A stretch of DNA of 64,000 bases from Gordius sp. MW1. Lineage: Eukaryota > Nematomorpha > Gordioida > Gordea > Gordiidae. Shown piece by piece: positions 1 through 11,646 of this stretch (the first letter of the stretch is position 1; each line of letters begins with the position of its first letter). Location of the stretch: contig OZ038527.1 of assembly GCA_964036665.1 (NCBI GenBank), positions 24,947,901-25,011,900 on the forward strand, in the 5' to 3' direction. A program made the position numbers and the translations under genes. Under the pieces are notes generated by a model. The model did not search any database and was not told the origin of the DNA. It saw only the letters and a program-made list of their open reading frames with translations.

Positions 1-33
1 ATATTTTTAAATTTTTATAAAAATTCAATAAAC

Positions 34-1677
34 CTTCTAAAATTTTCCAAAATGGGAGTGATTGAAAGTTCGTCCCATTCTTTACCACTTTTAACTTCCT
101 CTTCTAAGAAGGATAAGAAGTCAATAAGTGCCACGGAGTCTCTGTACTAATAATGATATTACAATAGACTAGCTAACAGCTGATAATAATTATTAAGCGA
201 GGCTGGACGCCGCCATCTTTGAGGAAATATATTAACAAACTAAACGCTACAAATTTTGTTGCATTTTAATATATATTTTCAAAATATTATATAAAGCTAA
301 TATTGATGATAAAGAAAAATCTTTAATTAAGAAAAAATTTATTGTGTAAAACATCCATATATTTGAGGAGATAATACATTAAGGCTAAAGTAACATTGGC
401 GTCATCTAAATTTTATTTAGGCTATTAAGTTACTTGATAAATTTAAATGCAAAAATCAACTCTTTGTAATCATAGACCAGTAGATAGACTGCTCATCAAC
501 TTTAAATAAGTATACCATTTTTTTGCCATTTTGAAATGTGCACGAATAAGGGATGGACGGACATATAGATTTTAGTAATTTTGGTATTAAAGTGTTTTTA
601 AAACGTAATAAAAATATATAGAGCTAGTTCAACATTAAAAATAGCATTTTAAAAATATATATCATTTACAAAATTCATAAAAATAAAAAATAGATTAATT
701 AATATTCTTATTAATTTTTTATAAAAGGCAAATTCACTTTCTCTGTTTTAATAATGGGGTACACTGCAGAAATACATGGGAGTTAGTTAAATTCAAAATG
801 GTGGATTTTATGGTATACGAATTTAACTATTATATGAAATATATGCATGAGCAGTCTATGTGTGTGTGTGTAATGTAACACAATAAAGCTTTAACAAACA
901 AAAAAAATTAAAATACAAAGCTAAAATATGTTTTGACATTATTTAATTTCATAAAAAGAGAAAGAAGAATTTTATTAAACTCTTCTTTCTAATTTTACTT
1001 GAGCTTGTTTCATTCCTTCGATTTCAACAGGATTCTTAATTACTTTCATCCATCTTATAGGTGAGTTTTTGATGAACGTCACTTTCTATTCATAAATAAT
1101 AATAATCGTTCGTTAAATAAATTAACATGACCCAAGGGGGGGGGCATAAAGAGGCATCTTCACCCCCCCCCCCGCAATTCAAAAAATTATATACTATGTT
1201 AAAATATGTATTAAATGATTAATTATTAATCGTTTATTAAATGTGGCAGATTCTTTTTGAAGTTAGAATTATTTCTTAAAAGAAAATTAAAATTTTACAA
1301 TTTTTTATATATTAATTTTTTAATTTATTTACCGAACTATTGACTGTTGCATATATTCTCATATTAACGGTGGGGGAGAATAAAATTTTTTGATTGTCTT
1401 CGGCTGATTTTGTCTTAGTGAAGTATGTGTACATATCATTGTACGGTTTAATCTAAGAAATTAATAAAATTAAAAAATTTAAAATTACAAAAAAATATAT
1501 TATATGAAAAAATATACAAATTTTAGTTTTAAAACGTTATAAAAATTAATTTTTGTTTTTAAATGAATCAAGTTTATATACATTAATGCAAAAAGATGCT
1601 TCTTGTTGACAATGTGTTTCAAGGTACAATACGACACTTTGATTTAATTTGGAAGGATTCACAAATAAACTAGAAAA

Positions 1678-1732
<55 letters not shown>

Positions 1733-4700
1733 ACAAATAAATAAATAAACAAATAAATAAATAAACATACTTGATATCTTGGTCCGTCACAACGCAATAT
1801 GCATAAAAAACTGGATTATAAAGAATATCACTTCCCCTCAAATTTAAAAGCCCTAAATACACGTTTAAAAAATACTTAAAACTTTTTGCGAGTTTTTTTT
1901 TAAATAAATAATTATTATAAAATTATGAAAGAAATACACAAATTTCATATAAAAACAATTTTTTATTATGTAAAATTTATTTTTTTTTAAATTTTTTACT
2001 AAATAAAAAAATTTGGAAAATAATTGAGAATTAAAACATTATTTACAATTTTTGAGAAATATTTTCTAAATAAATAAGTTATTACACGCTATTTCATCGA
2101 GCCCAGTTATTAAAAAAGCGTATGAGGTGCCCACCCCTAGGGTTGAAGTTAATTTCTGTCTTAAAACCGCAACTTTATTTTTCCACGTCTCACCTAAACA
2201 TAAATAAAAAAAATTAAAATTGCCAAAAAATCAAAAAAATTAAATATAAATTTAAACCTGAAAATTTTATTGGAAGAATAAATATTGAATTTTCAGTTCT
2301 TGTAGGCCTATTTGGCTGTAAATCATCCCAAACAAGATCATTTAAATCTTTGGGCAATAATATTACACTATAATTTTTGCCCAAATTTTGAACTAGATTC
2401 TTCCAATAATCTATAAATTTATTATAATTTTATATTAATATTTTTTTCTAAATTGTTTATTTTAAAAACAAAATTTAAATTATAAGAGTTTTATTATTAT
2501 TATACTGTAGGAAACTACGTTCGCGTATAGGCCAATCCTTTGAGATTTGGCTAAATTTTCTTTGATCCAAGCTGTTATATTGGGAACACCAGGAAGACCT
2601 TACAAAATTATTATATATATTTTATTTTTTTTAAGTTTACAATTTTTGTAATAAATTGCATAAATATTTTCTAAATTTTTTATTTTTATGTAAAAACAAT
2701 TAATTGGACTAACTATTGTGCCTTCGATTTTATGTATATTTTATCATAAGAGTTTTAAAATTTATATTAAAATATCAAATATTTATAATAAATTTATTAC
2801 GATCAATACAACTGCCTATATATAAACCACTCATGGTCCACTATATAAAGTTTAAATGGGCATAGGCAGGAATGAATAGAGTCATGGGCGTACGCAGGTT
2901 TTGAATTAGGGGGGGGGGCAGATTATAATTTTCCTGCGACCAAAAAAAAACAAAAATTTTCCTGAGAGCAAAAAAAAGCAACTGCCCTAAATTAGGCAGT
3001 GTGGGCAGCCAGAACCCCTGCCCCCCCTGGCAAATTAGGGGGGGGGGGCAGAGGGTCCGGCTGCCCCCCTCCGGCTAATTAGGGTGGGGGGCAAAACATA
3101 ATTTTTTTTTAATTTGTTAGGGTTTGTGTATTGAAAAACAATTTTTTTTTTAAATTAGGGGTGGGGTGGGGCAATAATCAGGGGGGGGGGGCTGGAATAT
3201 ATTTTGAAATTTAGGTAAAAAAATAATAAACTTTGAAGAATTTTAGGATTTAGAGGGGGGCAAACGCCCCTCCCTGCCCACCCCCTGGCTAAGCTCATGA
3301 AAGTTTATAATATTAAATTTAAAAATTGCATAGCAATTAATAAAGACAGATTGTAAAAAAAATATGTAAAATGTTAACAAACAGGATTTTAATTTATAAA
3401 ATATTTATTGTTAAAACCATAATTTATGATGCCTGAAACAAATTAAAAGAATATAACCTTGCCTCAAAAATATTATATAGTTTTGCCAAATTTATTTATA
3501 TAATTGATAGTTAATTAAAATATTTTTAAACTATATATATCTTTTATTTTATGGGTAACTCAAGATAAATAGCTGCTATGTAAAAGTAGCTAGTAGTGAA
3601 TTATTTTTTTTTCGATTTTCTCGTAAATTTTATTAAAAATATAAAAAACATAGCTTAGTTAGAGATAACTTAAAGTTCAAAACGCGAAAAAGATTTAAAA
3701 AAATACAAAATCTAATAAATTAATATTAAATAAAAATAATTTTAATAAAAGGGTGACCCAACGTTGACTTTACTTTTATTTACCTGATTTCATGAGAGTC
3801 CAATATTTAGGGTTTAATTCTTGACTTGCTTGTAAATGATATCGACCATCTGTCCATAATACTGCACTTTCTGCTGATATCAATGCTATTCCTAAGCAAT
3901 TTTTTGCAGCAAATAATTTAAAATTTAGGAAAATTTTTATTGCATATTCTTTTTTATCATATTTAAACTGTGATTTTTAGTGAATATTTTACAAGAATTT
4001 GTGAATATTTGGAAAATTAAATTAAAAATCGTCTTTTTATAATATTTTATTTTATTTCAAAAAATTTAATTACCACTAGAACCGGTGAATCCTGATATAA
4101 AAGCTCTCCTTTTATCAGCTATGTTTACGAATTCGTTCTATATCATCGTAAAAAGGCGCTATAATTTTACATGTAAAATAACAAAATAATTTTGAAATTA
4201 TTTAAAACTAAGAATAAACTTTCTAAAATAATAAATAAAATGAATTTTTTTGAATTAAAATATCTAAAATTTATTGAAATAAAATAAGAATTATTATTTT
4301 TTGTGAAATTTGGGAAAAAAACTTGATGTTCGTCATTAGATGGCACGATATAGGCATCAATGCTTTGAATGACCATATATTTTCTTAATAAAGTTAATTT
4401 AGCATCACTGTCTTTAGAAGCTTGATTTGACACCACCTGAAATAAAATTATTTTTAATTGCTATGCAATTTATGGTATAAAATAATTATTAAAACAATTC
4501 TTTTTAAAAACATATCATAAAATAATTATAAATATAACATTTGATTTTTAAATTTAATTTTTCAAAATTTAGAGAGAAAAAAATTCAGATAATTTGTTAT
4601 CCAAATTAATTTAATTATTTTTTGTCAATATGTCTAAAAAGTTTTAAATTAAAAACCTAATCTCAATAATAATTATATAATAAAGATATATGAAAAATAA

Positions 4701-5288
4701 CTTTATTTCCATAATTATATCAGTTAAAAATTAAAAATAATTATTTTTCCGAATAAATATATTCATTTTGTTGATTTGAAATAAAATAAAACTAACTTGA
4801 TGTTTTGAAAAATCCATAAAATTAGGACTTTTACCATATTCCTGAATAGGAGCCACTTCAATGCTAGGCTCATTTATAATTTGAGGCAAATATTCTTTTA
4901 ATTTTTCAATTTTTTCATCATAAAATGGCTCTTCTGAATCCGTTCCAATTAAAGGAACGGGAGCAACCAATCTCCCATAAACTAAAATAAAATTTTAAAA
5001 AAAATTAATAAAAATATTAAATTTTAAGATTTCTTTTTTAAAAATAATATATCCTGTTTCCAATTTTTCTTTATCAAAAACGGATATGAAATTAATGATG
5101 TAATTTTCTTCGAAATATCAAGATGTTTTGGTCGAAAGCCAAAATCAAAATATTTATAAAAGAATTTTATTTAAAACTAACGTATAATATTTAATAAATT
5201 TATAAAATATTTTTAAAAAATATTATTTACCTCCAAGATATTGGTGAAATACAATTAGGAATACTGTAAAAATTGAAACTTTATACAT
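34..5288 (-). CDS. XPNPEP2: Xaa-Pro aminopeptidase, secreted XPNPEP2-like (3' half beyond window)
   Basis: M24B metallopeptidase that removes N-terminal residues preceding proline. Thirteen exons run right to left: 5231-5288, 4797-4981, 4323-4436, 4074-4137, 3784-3891, 2506-2598, 2258-2410, 2086-2193, 1771-1852, 1582-1669, 1333-1452, 999-1085, 34-146. All junctions are GT-AG and the phases agree, giving about 457 codons. The start at 5288 opens a signal peptide (MYKVSIFTVFLIVFHQYLGG). Family blocks follow in order: DAYIVPSNDEHQ, RRAFISGFTGSSG, VLWTDGRYHLQAS, GLPGVPNITAWIKENL, TGLDEIAWLLNLRGSDI and KNPVEIEGMKQAQYRDSVAL. The Cys-containing stretch in exon 10 and the signal peptide resemble XPNPEP2 rather than cytosolic XPNPEP1. 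About 80 residues precede the first creatinase-like block, and I do not recognise them. The pita-bread domain metal ligands would lie left of base 34, so activity and any GPI anchor cannot be judged. The family call is secure; the paralogue call is inference. Confidence 0.92.
485..860. repeat. MITE in XPNPEP2-like intron 12 (GACTGCTCAT family)
   Basis: The left end TAGACTGCTCATCAACTTTA (485) is mirrored by ATGAGCAGTCTATG (847-860), so the unit has short terminal inverted repeats. Related copies or halves lie at 7274-7412, about 8930-9190 and 14922-15296. It fills much of the 852-nt intron between the exons at 999-1085 and 34-146. The bases at 160-470 resemble 29138-29380 and may be another repeat. 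No coding capacity is seen. Confidence 0.6.
1676..1767. repeat. (TAAA)n microsatellite in a 101-nt intron
   Basis: About twenty TAAA/CAAA tetranucleotide units occupy almost the whole intron (1670-1770) between two exons of the Xaa-Pro aminopeptidase gene. Read in frame they give meaningless YLFI-type open frames on the minus strand. Confidence 0.9.
2883..3299. repeat. G-rich hAT-like MITE (CATGGGCGTAGCCA family), intron 5
   Basis: It begins CATGGGCGTACGCAGG and ends CTGGCTAAGCTCATG, an imperfect version of the CATGGGCGTAGCCA inverted ends seen in cleaner copies at 15493-15660, 17343-17513 and 17904-18072. At 417 bp it is longer than those and contains repeated blocks of G-runs, poly-A and GGCAG, which suggests internal duplication or nested insertion. 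It lies in the 1185-nt intron 2599-3783 of the aminopeptidase gene. Confidence 0.6.
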
Positions 5289-5748
5289 TGGATTTAGAAA
5301 GTAGCAGAAAGATTGTTTTTTAGACCTAAATGTAAATTAAAAAAAATTAATTTTTTAATATTGCGATTAAAAAGTATTTAATGTAAAAGAACCGACTAAC
5401 TTCTATTTTATCATTCTTTTAACATTAAAACGTTTTTGTGAAATTGTAAAAATGGAAATTACTTTCGCTGGTATGAATTGTGTGTGAATGATCAAAGATA
5501 AGATAAAGTAATGTGTAAACTTTATTTTATATACTTAACAAAACGACATAACATAAGGTGTATTTTTTACATTAATTTAATGGTCAACTAGCTATTGCCA
5601 GCTGTTTATATATGTCAACGCCTTATTATTAATTGAACACATGGAGGGTCGTGGTGTCCAACTGTGATTGACATTTTGAGGGAAAAAATGGACAAATGAT
5701 CGAATGATTCGAATTTGGATTGTAAAGAATTGACATAGCTAAACTCTG

Positions 5749-6278
5749 CCGTCATGCACTTTTGGGATTGCCCATAGATTAATATTGTAGCGATTTATGC
5801 CCCCCTATAAATTCAAAATGTTGAAATTTATTTGAAATTATGACTAAATTAAAAAATGATAATTTTGCCTTTCCCTAAATCATTATTGCCCCCCCCCCCA
5901 AGTTATTGGATAATTAAAGGTAAAACTTACTCGTGGAAAGAAAAATCTTTAATGTTTTCATTATTCTTTCTTCCATATAACTTTTGCAAAATTTTATTGC
6001 ACGAATTACTTTATAAATTTTAAAGCTGAATTTAACTCTTCGCTTGTCTTAGAATATATTTCAGTATTCTTTAGGAAGGAGAAATTTGGATTCCATACTT
6101 ATATTAAGGTCAGGTTCGGGTTGAAAAAGGATTAAAACTAGATGGGGGGGGGCAATAATGCTTTAGGGAGGGGCAAAATGATATTTTTTATTAAGCCCTT
6201 AATATTAAATTAAAAAAGATCTTGATTTAGAGGGGGCAGCGGCCCCTTCATGCCCCTCCCCCTGGGTATCCCTATGTT
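5749..6278. repeat. Degenerate CATGGGCGTAGCCA-family repeat upstream of the aminopeptidase gene
   Basis: Shared features are the C-run and G-run blocks, AAATTTATTTGAAATTATG-like AT core, GGCAGCGGCCCC and the right end CCTGGGTATCCCTATG. The ends are eroded and the left boundary is approximate. The bases between the gene start (5288) and here are AT-rich, and no confident promoter motif was found. Confidence 0.45.
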
Positions 6279-6328
6279 TCTATCTTATTTTTGGTTTGAC
6301 CTTGTATTAGGGTTGAGTTAGGGGGAAA

Positions 6329-6446
6329 TAGTGGTGTAAAAATGGCTGGGTTTTACTTGGTCGACCACTGGGCTTAGCCGAAATTTGGAAAACAGACCAG
6401 AAGCCAAAGGTCGACCAATCAAAACCCAGCCGTTTTTTCAACAATA
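6329..6446. mobile_element. hAT-type MITE, 118 bp, with 8-bp target duplication
   Basis: A nearly complete fold-back element whose arms are TAGTGGTGTAAAAATGGCTG and the complement of CCGTTTTTTCAACAATA. It is flanked by GGGGGAAA (6321-6328) and GGGTGAAA (6447-6454), 7 of 8 matching, as expected for hAT insertion. Family members with the same arms are at 11026-11153, 16762-16917 and 27510-27712. Confidence 0.85.
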
Positions 6447-6537
6447 GGGTGAAATTAGCGTTTTTGAGTTAAGGAGATGGGTGTAAAAATGAAGTTAAAT
6501 TCTAAATTTTATCAATTTCTAAGCTCCACTGACGGTA

Positions 6538-6844
6538 AAAGACCCGACGGTGTAACAATCATCCCGTGGGCTAGTGCCTAAACGCTTGTTGGGACTTCAC
6601 TGCAGTGGATATATTTGCCAAATCTAACGCCTCTCCCGACCCCCTCTCTTCTACTGAGAGAAAGAAAGTGGAAAAATACAAATACCTCAGCAATATTATT
6701 TTTGTACCTGTAGAAGCCACGACCCACGGTAATTTAGGTCCCGAGGGCAGCCAATTCCTCAACCAAATATCAAAATATATAATCTCCATTACACACGATC
6801 TCAAAGAATTCTTTTACATCAAGCTGAAAATCACCATGGAATAA
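6538..6844 (+). pseudogene. LINE ORF tail, C-terminal reverse transcriptase-associated domain remnant
   Basis: Translation in two frames gives RPDGVTIIPWA, then a frame with VDIFAKSNASP, EKYKYLSNIIFVPVEA and GNLGPEGSQFLNQI. This series (PDGVT..PW, W/VDxxA, KYxxL..xFxPVAxET, GPxxxxF) is the C-terminal tail seen in many invertebrate LINE polyproteins. There is no reverse transcriptase core next to it, and a stop and frameshift separate the parts, so it is a dead 3' fragment. Confidence 0.55.
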
Positions 6845-7273
6845 AATCTAATACAATCTCAATCCATGGCTCGATGCCAGCTCATTAATTTAATATGTTT
6901 TAGCATATATCATACCTAATTATTTGGAAATAAACTTCTATCGGTTAAATAATAAAAAAAACTTTTTTAACTTTTAATTTGATTATCGAGAATGAGCTTT
7001 ATAATGTGACTACCATGGTAAAATATTTTCCCAGGGGAAAACTTTTATGAATAATTATAGTTTAATTATTAATTTTTCTATAAAATTTTTAATTTTTACT
7101 TATTTTAAACGCTAAATATTCTAAGCACATGTTTTTACACATCTTAATTCCGTTATTTATACATACATTTGTTATTAATTAGTATTCAGTAGGATATATT
7201 TGTTTTTAAATTGTTTTTAATGGATAAAATATAAGTGAACATGAGTATTGATCCCATAGACTAGATTAGTAGA

Positions 7274-7412
7274 TAGACTGCTCATCAACTTTAAATAAGT
7301 GCACCGTTTTTCAGTCATATTGAAATTCCCACAAATAAGGGAAGGACATATAGAATATAGTAATTTTGGTTAAATAAAGTGTTTTTAAAACGTAATAAAA
7401 GAATATTGAGTT
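7274..7412. repeat. Left half of GACTGCTCAT-family MITE
   Basis: It matches the left part of the 485-860 repeat (TAGACTGCTCATCAACTTTA, then TTTTAAAACGTAATAAAA). The right half is missing, and a different element begins at the TTAA just after it. Confidence 0.6.
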
Positions 7413-7414
7413 GG

Positions 7415-7622
7415 TTAACACTCCGTCGGTCGGGTGGGGTCATAATGACCCCAAGCCGTTTAAAAACACTGTACAAAAAAAATTAGTGAATATTACAATT
7501 TCATTTTTTCAGTAGCTTAACAAAATTTACCCTAAAATATCTCTGCAAAATTTGGCTAGTTTTTATCCAATAGTTTTTAAGATACAGCGTGTTTTAGATG
7601 CCCGGGGTCTTCCACGACCCCA
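7415..7622 (+). mobile_element. Possible piggyBac-like left end at TTAA
   Basis: TTAA (7415-7418) is followed by CACTCCGTCGGTCGGGTGG and an imperfect palindrome GGGGTCAT-AATGACCCC. A second GGGGTC...GACCCC pair is at 7605-7620. TTAA targeting and a CACT-starting end with GGGTC blocks are typical of piggyBac-like elements. No transposase or right end was found, so this is only a suggestion. Confidence 0.3.
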
Positions 7623-8723
7623 CCTTCCATAATATGAACAAAAAAATTTTTAAACATTTTTTTTTTGAAATATATTATTAAAACCCATTATCGTAAACCC
7701 ATTTGTGAAAAATTTTTTTGTATACATTTCTTTTTATTGAAAATATTCAAATTTTAAACTCTAATTTTCACATGTTAATTTTTCCTCGTGGTAATTCAAA
7801 GTGCTTATTTGTGTGATTTTTATTGCATTTTTTGATTTTTTAATAAGTCTAATATTAAAAAGTGCAGTTTTTTGATAGTTCTTCGTCTGAAGATGGTATA
7901 TGAACATAAAAGTTATAACATTTTATCAAGTTTTTGATGATTCTATGATTACATATACTGAATAGTCAGGAATCTGTGAATGAGTTAACAGGAGATTAAG
8001 ATAAGAAGAGTTAATTGATATCCCTAACAAAGTTAGTTACTTTTATAGGAAATAACTTAGCTTTTATTATATGATATATTTCAAATGAATACTAAGTGCC
8101 ACAAAAATTGTCCTAATAAAAATGTTAGAACGAAATAGAATTGTGTATTTCATTTACCTGGAGTAAAGCCATATGGATGGGCAACCAAAACTTCTCTTGA
8201 TTGTTTTAAATTACTTATTACAGATGAAATAATTAAGAAATTTATGACTATATAATTATATGTAAAAAATGTATATGTAACTATTTTTATAGCCTCATAA
8301 AATTCTTATACAACATTTTTCATTTAAGTTTTTTTCATTAATTTTGATCTTTTATTATGAATCTATATGAAAATTTTTATAAAATAACATTTAAATCTAT
8401 AAAAGTATGAGTTGAGACCAATAGTAACTTTTTTGCCTTAAAATATTAAAAGCCAAAAATTGCCTAAGTTTGAACATCTCTATTTTTTTTTTTGGGGTTA
8501 TTTTTTACCAAATTTTCTACATTTATAGTTTCAACCTTCTTTTATAAGATCTTATTAATTAAACCATGAAATATAATATAGTTTTTTGGGTATGAGGCAA
8601 AATAGTCATTAGGGGAAAAAGTTTGGGGGTTGTTCTAAATATAGCTATAAAATTTCAACCATTTGATCAAATAGCCAAATTAATATATTAATGAACGTAT
8701 AAGAGTTGAAATATTATTCTTGC

Positions 8724-8775
8724 AAATTTTGACAAGTTTATATAATTGCAAATTTTGACAAGTTTATATAATAGC
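8724..8775. repeat. 26-bp direct tandem duplication
   Basis: The unit TGCAAATTTTGACAAGTTTA plus TATAAT occurs twice head to tail. It lies in AT-rich spacer with no gene nearby. Confidence 0.8.
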
Positions 8776-9197
8776 ACAAAATGTGTAACCTTTTTCCACC
8801 ATTTTGATGTTAACATGGTAAAGTGATGATTATATGACATTAGTAATTTTTGTAAATTAAATAATCTTAAAAAGGTAAATAACAAAATATTGAATTGGGT
8901 AGGTATCAAAAACAGCATTCTAAAATAAATATCATTCACACAATACATAAAAATTAAAAATGTAACAACTGTGATGAAAGTTTATTTTAATAATATAGCG
9001 TCATCTATATTTTATATAATATTAATTTTATTGACGTTCGTTCAAATTCGTAAACTAGTGAGGAAGGTAAATTGATTGTTATAGCGCAAAATTACATGGT
9101 TGAAATACACCAGTTGTTGTCTTCAAAATGGAGGAAAATTTGACACACAATTTACTATATGAAACACATGACATGAGCATTTCTAGTCTATGCATAT

Positions 9198-9932
9198 TAG
9201 AGATCTACGGGGCGTTTTTAAAAGGTCGGCCCGCCCGTACCCGTTTTCAAAACTTCAAGGCCCGCCTGTAAATTTTTTAGGCCCGTCCGGGCCCGTCTGT
9301 AAATTTTTCAGGCCCGTCCCTACCCGTTTAGAAAAACGTCAGGCCCGCCCAAGCCCGTTCCAATCTTCTTTAAAGAATTCCGCACCTGGCCCAGTTCATC
9401 AAAAATTTTATTTTATTTTTTTGACATATTCATAAAATACATAAATTATATGGCACTAATATTAATTATACCAGTAAAATTTGTGATAAAATTAAACACA
9501 AAAATTTTGGTGCATTGTAACTAAGTAATTGAACTTACTTATAAAAGAATATACGAAGCTATAATCTTAAATTATTTAAACGAAAATCTATAGCAAATAA
9601 AATAAAAATATTTTAAAGTCAAATTTAGCGCTTGAAAAACAAATGAATGCTGCAGGATTTACAAAAATTAGAGGTTAAAAAATTAAGCAATTAATAATCT
9701 ATATATTTAATAAAATTCATATATTTACATAATTGTCTGACTTAAGGACCTTTGTAATTCCAAGACCGTATATATAATCTCTGGCCCGTTCAAGCCCGTT
9801 AAAAAATCTCAGGCCCGCCCGAGCCCGATCCATTAATTGTTAAGCCCGTCCGGGCCCGGCCCGTTAAATTTTTTATGATACAAAGCCCGTCCGTACCGGC
9901 CCGCGGGCCGGGCCTGCCCGTGCAGATCTCTA
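9198..9932. mobile_element. Non-autonomous hAT element, 735 bp, GC-rich ends, perfect 8-bp TSD
   Basis: The ends are TAGAGATCTACGGGG and the complement of GTGCAGATCTCTA, flanked on both sides by ATGCATAT (9190-9197 and 9933-9940). Both subterminal regions (9220-9350 and 9780-9930) are packed with GCCCG, GGCCCG and CCCGTT repeats; the 430-bp core is AT-rich and noncoding. Related ends occur at 21600-21705, 51555-51714, 61490-61600 and 63870-64000. No transposase is encoded. Confidence 0.85.
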
Positions 9933-10902
9933 ATGCATATATCTATCTAAATTTTAATATTGGAAACATTGTTACCACAAACCATATTAAATTGACGAAC
10001 TTTATAAAAAAAATTTACAAAAAAACTTATTTTAAAAGAAATAATAGGTTTACATGTATTATGTGTTTAACTTACGCGATATTGGTGGGATTAAATCACA
10101 TTATACAGAACCGATGATAAAGGCAAAATTATTTCTCCAAAGAAATTTCCCTGCTAGTTTTCCAATTTATTTGACAATCAGTCCACAGGCTATATTTATA
10201 ATTAGCAAGTTCCGAGGCCATTAATTTATATTTTGGCAATTTTCAAAATTTTATTAATGCATAAATTAAAACGTAACCTATATGAAGGTAGTAGTTTTTT
10301 TCTAATAATTATATTTTTATAAGGATAATAAACAACGAAGGTCGAGTTTACTATGGTAAACATGCCCCCATAAAATCAATATATAAATCATATTTGGCAA
10401 TATTTGATCAACATGCGCCCTACTATCCTCTTCATAATAATAATTCTTATAATATTTGTCTGGAAGCATATAAAGGAGGAATTACTCATTATTAGAAATA
10501 AAAATGAAAAAAATAGATCTAAAAAATGTTTTATATGGAAAAAAGAGGACAATTGTGTGCCAAAACTAATAACATCTGTGCAAATAACAGCATAGCCACG
10601 GGCGAAGTTAAGTCAACACCTAAATAAAACAGTACAGTTAGCTTTAAAGTCTTTATATAACGCTATGCAAAATTGGTTTTAAAGCTATTAAGCAAAATTT
10701 TATTTAAAGAATATCATTAAATAAGGATAAAAATTAAAAATAAATAAATTAAATAAATAGGTAAAATAGAAAGTTTACTATGTGTCTTTAAAATTGGAAT
10801 TTATATAATTTTAAAATCAAAATTGCATGACAAATTATTTAGCGCTTTTTTAAAAGGAAGTGTCGATAAAGAAAAAAATTAAACATAAGAAACACAATTA
10901 TT

Positions 10903-11345
10903 AATTGCCATGCAATTTATGGGCCCACTTTTGATTGTCCGTCCGTCCTGTCCAGTCCAACTTGGATTATAATCGCTATGAAAATTTATACGGATTTTCA
11001 ATGGTTGTGGACTTTCGCTTCTGTATAGTGTTGTAAAAACGGCTGTGTTTTGCTTGGTCTCGACCTTTGATTTTGGTCGACTAAACATAAACGGACTTAG
11101 ACGACTAGAATTAAAGGTCGACCAAACAAAACCCAGCCGTTTTTGCAACACTACTTTTGTAAAAGACTTTTATTTTGCTTTCGCATCTAAACTAGCTAAT
11201 CACCGCTGATTGGCTTTTATTTTTTCGACCTCGCCCTAGCCCAAATTTTATTTTTGAGTTTGATCTCACTGGTTACATTTATTAATTGCTAAGCAATCTA
11301 GGGGCTCACTTTTGATTGTCCGTCCTGTCATGTCCTGTTCAACTT
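10903..11345 (+). repeat. Two AATTGC(T/C)ATGCAATT-type repeat ends flanking a MITE
   Basis: TTAATTGCCATGCAATTTAT (10904) and ATTAATTGCTAAGCAATCTA (11280) both run into GGGC(C/T)CACTTTTGATTGTCC. They are the same repeat end as at 31689, in the same orientation. The hAT MITE 11026-11153 lies between them. Confidence 0.6.
11026..11153. mobile_element. hAT-type MITE, 128 bp
   Basis: Same fold-back family as 6329-6446: arms TAGTGTTGTAAAAACGGC and its complement ending GCAACACTA. Flanks are CTTCTGTA (11018-11025) and CTTTTGTA (11154-11161), a 7 of 8 match. Confidence 0.88.
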
Positions 11346-11510
11346 AGCTTTGCATTGCTATTATGGAAAATTATACGGGTTTATGATTACTGTAGAAATT
11401 TATGTTTATAGGACTACCTAGTATAAATGTAACTCCTTAATCCGTTATTTAAAATTAACTAATTTAAAAATTTTTGTTCACACAAAAAGAGTATAAATTC
11501 TCCATTATTT

Positions 11511-11517
11511 TATTGAA
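11511..11517 (-). terminator. Candidate polyadenylation signal of BCKDHB
   Basis: Minus-strand AATAAAA lies about 130 bases past the BCKDHB stop codon. In such AT-rich sequence the hexamer is weak evidence by itself. Confidence 0.35.
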
Positions 11518-11646
11518 TTATAAAAAATAACAATTACAAATATAATACGCGAATTATACAAAACAATTTATAACAATTTAAAATAAATTTCAAAAAAATT
11601 GTATATAACAAATAAATAAATGTATAAAAAAATAAAAATGTTTTCA

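Noticed and set aside
1546..1862. Open frames rich in YLFIYLF
   Set aside because: Translation of the (TAAA)n microsatellite joined to two true exons; the real exons are 1582-1669 and 1771-1852.
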